Shown here piece by piece: positions 53,874 to 61,116 of a DNA stretch of 64,000 nt. Made by a program: the position numbers and the translations under genes. The stretch is from NCBI GenBank assembly GCA_006503475.1, contig RSEH01000128.1:62001-126000 (forward strand), written 5' to 3'. Numbering within the stretch: position 1 is the stretch's first letter; each line of letters starts with the position of its first letter. The DNA comes from Stentor roeselii. Its lineage: Eukaryota > Ciliophora > Heterotrichea > Heterotrichida > Stentoridae. The notes under the pieces are model-generated. The model did not search any database. It worked only from the letters and a program-made list of their open reading frames with translations, and was not told where the DNA came from.

Positions 53874-55520
53874 ATGAATGAAATTGGGAGACTTGCTGCG
53901 CAATTCCAACAAGTTTTGATGCAAAGACATTATGAGATCACAAATCTGGATACAAAAGAATCCCTTTGCTGGGATTATACAAATTATGATCCTGATTTCC
54001 AGAAATTTTGGATTTCATCTATTCTCTTTCATCAAGAAGCCCAAAGATTCGGGCCACTTATTTTACCCTCAAATCAGCTACTCTTAGCAGTCTTTAAACT
54101 ATCAATAGAAAACATTCAAAATTTAGGTTCATTCGAGGATTCCGTCCAATTCCATAGATCAATCGATTCGATCTTAACCAAAGAGTTGAATGATTGTCAT
54201 ACTATCGACGACCTTCAAAGACTCCTCGATACACTTAGTTCATATTCTCACAGTAACCAAATAGATTACAAATATTTCCCTCTTGCCATTCAGAAGATAT
54301 CAACTATAACATTAAACTTTTTGATGAATCCTTCAAAAACAGTTGAAAGTCTCCAAAACTTTGTAATGAGTTACTTGAATTTAAGATTCATTCAATATCT
54401 CAATGAGTTGACTTGGACTGTAATTTTCATAGTTTGTGAATTTATCGAAACTGAGATTTTTAATAAAAGATATTATCAAATTGCCTCGAAATGTCAACTC
54501 CTTCTTTTTGCATTAGATGATGTTTGCATTAATCAATACCAGAAGACTCATGTTAAGTCATTAATAGATAAAATCAAACCGATTATTCAAAGAATTTTAC
54601 CTGGTAATGACGATCGTGATCCATTAAATGATATTAGGGCAAGTTTAGACTTAAAGCTAGTTTCAAATCGAGTAAAAATGTTTGTTAATAAAATTTCAAA
54701 TTTTAGTAGAATCCAAATTGATAAAGCTAGGTTCAATAACCAAACAATTACTCTAAAAATTTACGAAATTCACTCAAAAAGACAACAAGATTTAGAAAAA
54801 ATTTATCTAGAAGTTAGAACCTATAAAAAGCTCAGTGACTTAAATAAAAACCATTTTCTAAAATTTTACGGGTCTTCAGTAAACACCGATAAAACCCAAA
54901 ACCCAGAAGAATCTAAGACAACAGTCATTCTGGCTCTCGAATACTGTGAAAAGTCCTTTGCAAATATAATTGAAAGAAACATCATCAATCAAATAAACTT
55001 CACCGTCGAAGATATTTTAAAATATGCTTACCAATTAATTTCTGGATTAAAAACAATGAGAGACTCGGGAATTATTCATATGGACATCAAACCTGATAGT
55101 ATTTTGATCGGAAGTGATGGCTATGTGAAAATAATTGATTTTCAATATTCATATTTTAAAGTCAGTGGAGTTACTTTTACTGGGGTACAAGTGAATTTAC
55201 CTGTTGGGACTCGAGGCTATTCCAGTCCAGAAAGGCTAGAAGTTATTTTAAATCAAGGAATCGGTGCTTCTCAGTCAACTTATGACCCTGAAAAGTCTGA
55301 TATTTTCTCCCTAGGTCTCATCCTATATCAAATTATTACTTTAACTGCACCGATTATGTATCAGCATGTCTCAGAATTGCAACACGATATCAATAGATCT
55401 GTTCATATTAATGATTGGATAAAATATCTAGTCAATACAATGTTGATGAACAATCCTCTTGAACGGTTTAATTACGAAAGGGCCTTTGATGCTATTGATT
55501 GGATTGTGAAAAATCAATAA
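53874..55520 (+). CDS. divergent protein kinase 1, possible pseudokinase
   Basis: The start at 53874 gives 548 residues. Residues 1-265 are helical and not recognised. The C-terminal kinase domain (about 270-545) has a Lys in TLKIYEI and the Glu-bearing helix C region, but no glycine-rich loop that I can see. The catalytic loop is HMDIKPDSIL (Asp404 kept, Asn changed to Ser) and DFG is DFQ. VGTRGYSSPERL and SDIFSLGLILYQI follow. Loss of the Asn and the Gly suggests weak or absent catalysis. It has a paralog at 58179 and a broken copy at 52890. Confidence 0.85.
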   Translation: MNEIGRLAAQFQQVLMQRHYEITNLDTKESLCWDYTNYDPDFQKFWISSILFHQEAQRFGPLILPSNQLLLAVFKLSIENIQNLGSFEDSVQFHRSIDSILTKELNDCHTIDDLQRLLDTLSSYSHSNQIDYKYFPLAIQKISTITLNFLMNPSKTVESLQNFVMSYLNLRFIQYLNELTWTVIFIVCEFIETEIFNKRYYQIASKCQLLLFALDDVCINQYQKTHVKSLIDKIKPIIQRILPGNDDRDPLNDIRASLDLKLVSNRVKMFVNKISNFSRIQIDKARFNNQTITLKIYEIHSKRQQDLEKIYLEVRTYKKLSDLNKNHFLKFYGSSVNTDKTQNPEESKTTVILALEYCEKSFANIIERNIINQINFTVEDILKYAYQLISGLKTMRDSGIIHMDIKPDSILIGSDGYVKIIDFQYSYFKVSGVTFTGVQVNLPVGTRGYSSPERLEVILNQGIGASQSTYDPEKSDIFSLGLILYQIITLTAPIMYQHVSELQHDINRSVHINDWIKYLVNTMLMNNPLERFNYERAFDAIDWIVKNQ

Positions 55521-56041
55521 TAGATGGTTAGTTATTCTTAATTTAGCATAGTTTAGTTAAGCGGGTTTGATAAATATCTATGATTTTTTTTCAATTTAGC
55601 TTGAAAATTATAGGCTTAATGTTTTGATTATTGAAACTTAGCTTTCGTGAGATAATTACAGATTTTAATTATGTTATCTAATGATAAATGAATTAAATAT
55701 AATGATAGTCTTAGTAACTATTTATTTAATCAAGGCTTAGGTTTTACTTGATCAATAATATAATACTTTATGTAGATAGTTTATATATCAAATATCCCTA
55801 ATAAACTTTAGTTTTAATTATAAAATCTTTAGATTTTTAGAATCACAAAAAAATGCATGAAAATTTAGAAGTTTGAATAGAATTTCCCAATTCAGAAAGA
55901 TTTTTTAGGGATGATGTATTAAATGCAATGTATCGATAATTTTTAGAGGGTTATGAATTTGTGCTATTATTAATGCAGTTTAATCACTTTGGCTACAAAA
56001 TTAACAATTTATAGGAATAAATTTCCTTGTACTTTTTGCTT
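55521..56041. other. AT-rich spacer, no gene seen
   Basis: After about 120 bp that match the pseudogene's 3' flank there is unrelated AT-rich sequence with no gene, ending where the decayed ISWI copy begins. Confidence 0.5.
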
Positions 56042-56730
56042 CTGATTTAAAATTTTTTATTCAAGGGATAGACTTTTAATGTTCCAGGAAAAAGAGTTTA
56101 GCGAGGAAATATCTATTATCCAAAAAAAGACTTGAAAATTGATGCGCACTGGATTTGATTGGAAAAAAATGAATACTAGACCTTGTTAAAGATGCGAAAT
56201 TGATGGAAAACATGATTTGAGCTGATTTTGGAAATTTTTGGAAGCAAAAATGAAGATGAAGAAGGACTTACTCTGATATCTTTTGGAATAGGATGCATGA
56301 ACTCTCTTATAAGGAAAAATATTGAATAGAGGGAAGTTTGTAGATAATATAAAATATACTTAGAGTCTTATTGATAATAAATATAAGTATCCTTTAAAAC
56401 TCAAATTTGACTCGAGTATTTCTCACAAAATTAAAATTTTCACGAAGGAAAATGACATGTGTCTCATTTGCTATGATAAATTAGTTGCATATCAGCCACC
56501 CTTGTGTCTATATCATAATTCCTTACTAAAGAATCCAAAGAAGTAAATTTTTTAAAGTTGGACTACATGATTCGATCCTTAATTTCAAACAAACTCCAAC
56601 GAAGAGTTAATTTTTTAGTCAAGCAGTTAGAAAAGAGTCAGAAAAAAAATATTTGACTTAGCAAAGCGAAAAAAAAAAGCCGATTAATATTCAAAGCTAA
56701 AAAATAAAGAAGATAGACCAGTTTAATTAA
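56042..56730 (+). pseudogene. decayed ectopic copy of the ISWI 3' end
   Basis: This aligns by eye with 5037-5750, the part of ISWI that encodes the region from HAND to the C-terminus. Stretches such as ATGCGCACTGGATTTGATTG and CTCGAGTATTTCTCA are unchanged, and many short indels, substitutions and stops lie between them. The copy lacks the ATPase lobes and cannot encode a remodeller. The order and distance to the RCL1 part are kept, so it is a DNA-level duplicate and not a processed one. Confidence 0.93.
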
Positions 56731-56737
56731 TTTATTA

Positions 56738-57515
56738 CTAAGCCGGCCATATTCTCATATTCAATTCCAACTAAAAAGCGTACTCTTGAAAATCATCAGC
56801 AACCTCTCCATCATTTTAATCTTCATTCCTCATATAACGAATTTTTACATTAGAAAACCTAAATTTTACTTGAAAACTTCGAATATCATCCTTACAACTT
56901 CGACACTCGTGATCGAAACCCTTCAAAGTGAATTCTTTACTCTTCTCCAGCTAAGGCGATGAGAATTAATGCGAGAAACTGACGTGTCCAGAAACCGTTC
57001 TTACCACACCCGTCTTACAAGTGAAGGACTATCAGGTTGGGTAAGACTTCTGAGACGTCGCTTTCAGATGACTTGCTTCGTTTTATAGAAACTGGTTGTC
57101 GAAAAGAAACTTTTATTTGTTTCTGTAGTAAATTTTTTCCTAAATATGCTTTCCTGTGCTTTAGGTGGTCTGTGTGGATTCAGATGTATAGCAGAAAACT
57201 TTAAAGAAGACCTAACGCTGCGAAAGCTGCATGGTTTCACATTTGCATATTCATAGTGTTGTGAATGCGATAACTCTTACTTTTCACCTTACCTTGCTGT
57301 GTGATTGATATTTTCTTAACCTTATGAATAGGACTAAGAATGAGAATCACTTCACAATCCAATCCTCGGCTCTAACTTTGATGTTAATATTTTTAAAGCC
57401 AAAACTTTTAAATAAAGGTATTTCTTACTAAATTATTGAGTCTACCCCAATATGATTAGGTGAATAACTATCACCTTTCATAGTGAATTTCAATTTTTTT
57501 TTTCCAAATGACATT
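56738..57515 (-). pseudogene. decayed ectopic copy of the RCL1 3' part
   Basis: This aligns with 5758-6577, the C-terminal two thirds of RCL1, in the same convergent orientation to the ISWI copy as at the source. Recognisable shared stretches include ACAAGTGAAGGACT, GTGTGATTGATATTTTCT (with small changes) and GAGTCTACCCCAA. Indels and stops break the frame many times. The right-hand boundary is close to 57515, where similarity fades into the flank of the second kinase. Confidence 0.92.
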
Positions 57516-57547
57516 ATGTAATTCTTTCTGAAATATTAATTAAATTC

Positions 57548-58045
57548 ACCATTAAAAAGCTTTAAAGGTTCATTGAATAAACTAAGAAATTTACATATAA
57601 GCGGATATGTACTAATTATAGAAACTTTAATTATTTATTAAACATACCGATAATTTAACCTTATTAAATTTAGATTATGCCTGGATTTGAATTTTAATCA
57701 ATCATAAAAAAAATTAACTGCAAAACAATCATCAGAATAATATAATGCAGGGAAAGGTCAACTTTGATTAATTCTTACTGATAGTGCTTGAAACTTCTGG
57801 GTGGTTCTAAATTTGTATCAAGATGGAAGAAATTTGTTCTGAAATTCAAGATGGTTCTAGAAGCGTATCAGATTGATGAAATTTCTTATAATATCCTAAG
57901 GTAAATCAAAAAAAAGTATTTTCAATAAATTTTAGATAAAGCACAAAAATAATAGTTAAACTGGATGATTTAGCATCAAAAATTTCAATATTCTTTAAGA
58001 AAATTCAATTATATATACTGAAAGTAGTTTGGCTTTATCATTCAG
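57548..58045. repeat. flank unit P, copy 1 (upstream of kinase 2)
   Basis: This AT-rich non-coding unit lies directly 5' of kinase 2 and is similar throughout to 60312-60795. Matching landmarks are ATCAGAATAATATAATGCAGG against ATCAGAATAATGCAGG, CTAGAAGCGTATC against CTAAAAGCGTATC, and ATTTCAATATTCTTTAAG against ATTTCAATATCCTAAAAG. Its position suggests promoter DNA. Confidence 0.8.
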
Positions 58046-58178
58046 CGGGATCAATTAACTTACCCTAAACTAATAATTAAAGAAGCTTAAAAGAAATTTC
58101 AAAGATTTAACCAAAATTATATAATTAGAATTATTATATTACTTTTGATTCAGATAAAGTATATTGTCTACAATAAAT

Positions 58179-59834
58179 ATGGCCGATATAGAAAGACTTA
58201 TCTCACAATTTGAACGGGAAGCATGCCGAAAAAGAATGGAAACAATGGAAGACCTTTGCGATGAATATTGTGATTGTGACCAGGCTACAAGAAAGTTATG
58301 GGTAGCATCATTTCTCAAGTGCCAAGAAGAAAGGATCTATGGGAGTCTTTTATCAGAGAATAATGCAGCACTCTTATATTTCTTCGAAAAATTAATAGAG
58401 AGCTTGAATGTATTAGATATCTCTGAAAATTCTTCAATCATTCACAATTCAATCGACTTAATCTTAACCAGAGAACTGACAGATATGAACTCTTTAGAAA
58501 AGATTAAAACTCTTCTATCTTTAATAAATGCATATGATAGAAGCGATCAGATATACTATCAATACATCCCACTAGCCATAAACAGAATCTCAGAATTAAC
58601 CTTAGAAATTTTGATGAATCCTAACAAAACAATTGAAGATATCCAAAAATTTCTGGTAATTTACTTGCAGTTAGTGGTATTAATAGATCTTTCTGAATTA
58701 AGTTGGAGTGTCATCTTCAACATTTGTGAATTTATACGAAAAGAACTTATAATCAATAACAAAAGAGATATCGCCTCAGAATGTTTTTTTGTCCTTTATA
58801 CAATTAGAGAATTCTGTGAAAATCAGAATGAGATTTCTGAAATCAATTCAATGATTTGTAGAATTGAACAACTCTTCCAAATCAGGGCAACTAATGCAAT
58901 CTCTCCTGCAGTACCCCCAGATATACCCCCAGATCTTAAACGATTGAACTTAGACCAAATAACAAACAGTCATACAATTTACATTAACCAAAGGTCAGAA
59001 TTCATAACAGTCCAAGTTGATCGAGTATTCATTAATAATTCGAATATGATTCTAAAGATTTATGAAATTCCAGTATCTAAAAGACAAGATTTAGAAAGAA
59101 TTTACAAAGAAGCTAGAGTCTATCAAAAAATGAGTTCTTCTAATAGCAAATATTTTCTCAAATATTATGGCATTCATTCAGCACGAACTAAAAAATTTGA
59201 AACAGATACAAGCATGATTAAATTAACCCTCGGTATTGAAAACTGTAGCAAATCTCTAGAAAATCTAATCAAAAGAAATATTACTGAGAAAATAGTCTTC
59301 ACCACCCAAGAGATTGCTAAAATCGCATACGAGTTGATTTCTGGACTTCTGACTATGAGAAATTTGGGTGTTATTCATCAAGACATAAAACCTGAAAATA
59401 TAATGATTGGAGATGATGATTGCATGAAAATTATTGACTTTGATGTTTCATATGTGAAAATTAGTGGAGTTACTTTCACAGGGAAAATGATTTCTTTAGT
59501 AGTAGGAACTCAAGGCTACTATAGCCCTGAAAAACTTAAGTGCCATCTTAACAGAAATCGTAATGCGACTCAGATTAGCTATGACCCTGAATATTCTGAT
59601 ATTTTTTCTTTAGGTTTGATCTTATATCAGATGATAACTTTAACAGAAAATATCTTATACCAGAATGCTTCAGATTTGCATAATCATATTGATCAATTCT
59701 TAGAAATAGATCAAAATATCAGAGCACTTGTCAAAACGATGCTAGCTCAAAATCCTAATGATCGGGTAAATTTTGCAACGGCTTTGACAATGGTTCCTTA
59801 TAAAGAGAATAATGGAACATCGGCGATTCCTTAG
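58179..59834 (+). CDS. divergent protein kinase 2 (DFD motif)
   Basis: The start at 58179 (MADIERLI) gives 551 residues, the same layout as kinase 1: an unrecognised helical half followed by a kinase domain. Here the catalytic loop is intact (HQDIKPEN, Asp402), the Lys in ILKIYEI is present, and DFG reads DFD (420-422). VGTQGYYSPEKL and SDIFSLGLILYQMI match kinase 1. It is therefore more likely to be active than kinase 1. The proline-rich PPDIPPDLKR linker separates the halves. Codons are strongly A/T-ending. Confidence 0.87.
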   Translation: MADIERLISQFEREACRKRMETMEDLCDEYCDCDQATRKLWVASFLKCQEERIYGSLLSENNAALLYFFEKLIESLNVLDISENSSIIHNSIDLILTRELTDMNSLEKIKTLLSLINAYDRSDQIYYQYIPLAINRISELTLEILMNPNKTIEDIQKFLVIYLQLVVLIDLSELSWSVIFNICEFIRKELIINNKRDIASECFFVLYTIREFCENQNEISEINSMICRIEQLFQIRATNAISPAVPPDIPPDLKRLNLDQITNSHTIYINQRSEFITVQVDRVFINNSNMILKIYEIPVSKRQDLERIYKEARVYQKMSSSNSKYFLKYYGIHSARTKKFETDTSMIKLTLGIENCSKSLENLIKRNITEKIVFTTQEIAKIAYELISGLLTMRNLGVIHQDIKPENIMIGDDDCMKIIDFDVSYVKISGVTFTGKMISLVVGTQGYYSPEKLKCHLNRNRNATQISYDPEYSDIFSLGLILYQMITLTENILYQNASDLHNHIDQFLEIDQNIRALVKTMLAQNPNDRVNFATALTMVPYKENNGTSAIP

Positions 59835-60311
59835 TTAGAATAAAAAAATACAATAAATGGATGAGGTTGAGTGATAATGATGGTGATGATATATTTTTTG
59901 AAGTAATTCATTTTGTCAAATTTTTAATAAATTAAACTCTATCAAAGTTTTATTTGATTTTCTATAAGATGATTGATATATAATAAAGCCTAGAACATAG
60001 ACTAAAAGACATTAGGCTTATTTTAGTAAATCAAAAGAATATTTAAGCCTACGCTCCTATAACAGGTTTCACTTAACCAATATGAGAATTTTTTTTAGAT
60101 AAAGATATGTGAAGTTTGACTTGATTAACAAATAAAAAGTTCAGCGACTGTATTGATGTTAAAGAGTTGGAATTAGTAGTTTTATAGCTGTTGGGGCAGA
60201 TTTATTGAATCGTAACTCGATTAAAATTAAGAACCTTATAGATCTTTAGTAAGAATTTCGAAATCACACTAGGTAAAATTGGTTATAATTTTATCTAAAC
60301 CATCATGAAAT
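59835..60311. other. AT-rich spacer, no gene seen
   Basis: The spacer after kinase 2 has no recognisable gene or RNA. It leads into the second copy of the flank unit. Confidence 0.5.
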
Positions 60312-60795
60312 TTAAAATTAGAAGCCTTTTAAAGTTCTTTTAAACAATCCACATATAATCAAAATATTTTATCCAAATAACTAATTACTAAACCTTCTTG
60401 AATTCGAAATTCTATCTGGATTAATATATGAAAAAATCATCAAACAATCTCGAAATTACTTAAAAATAATCAGAATAATGCAGGATATTGTCAAACTTTA
60501 TCGACTCTTATTGAAAATACTTTGAAGTGTAAAGTGTTTAAGAATTGTATTAAGATAGAAGAAAATTCTTCTGAACTTAAAGATGTTTCTAAAAGCGTAT
60601 CGAGATTGAAGAAATTACTTCAAGTATCATAGTTTTTCTTAATTTGAATCTAGAAAAGTATTATTAATTCATTTTAGCTAGAAGTTCTTTAAATAAAAGT
60701 TAATCTGTAAGGTTTAGGCTCAACACATTTCAATATCCTAAAAGAAAATTGGTATATTTTTTTAAAGGTGGTTTGCTTTTCAATACTTATTAGCG
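60312..60795. repeat. flank unit P, copy 2 (orphan, no kinase follows)
   Basis: This is similar to 57548-58045 with many small changes. In copy 1 the kinase ATG lies about 130 bp after the unit; here no kinase follows. A kinase has either been lost from this place or was never copied. Confidence 0.8.
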
Positions 60796-61116
60796 ACCGA
60801 ATATCATATAAGAAGAAAGCTACTTTAATTAGAGTTTTTTTGTATTTAAAAATGAAATGGCTTAGTCTAAACATTCTTAACATAATCGATATATTATATA
60901 TAAGTGAATGAGTATACTAAGACTTATTAATGCGATCAATAAGCATTTTTTCAATACTTTTGTTTTTTCTCACCGTGTGAATAAAAAAAAGATACTTTTT
61001 CTTCAGTTTACTTATTCATTCTACATAATTATTTATTTTTCATTATAACTTCGATTTGATTAAGATTAATTATATGCTAAACTTAAATCTTTATAGTAAG
61101 ATAATTTGAGTTTAAT
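60796..61116. other. AT-rich spacer, promoter of the Cys-rich gene
   Basis: No gene seen. It contains a small inverted repeat, CTTATT and AATAAG separated by 9 bases, near 60924, and ends with the start of a secreted-protein gene. Confidence 0.4.

Noticed and set aside
55521-58178. Search for a transposon or virus-like element that might have carried the ISWI/RCL1 copy
   Set aside because: No transposase, integrase, reverse transcriptase or terminal repeats flanking the copy could be recognised.
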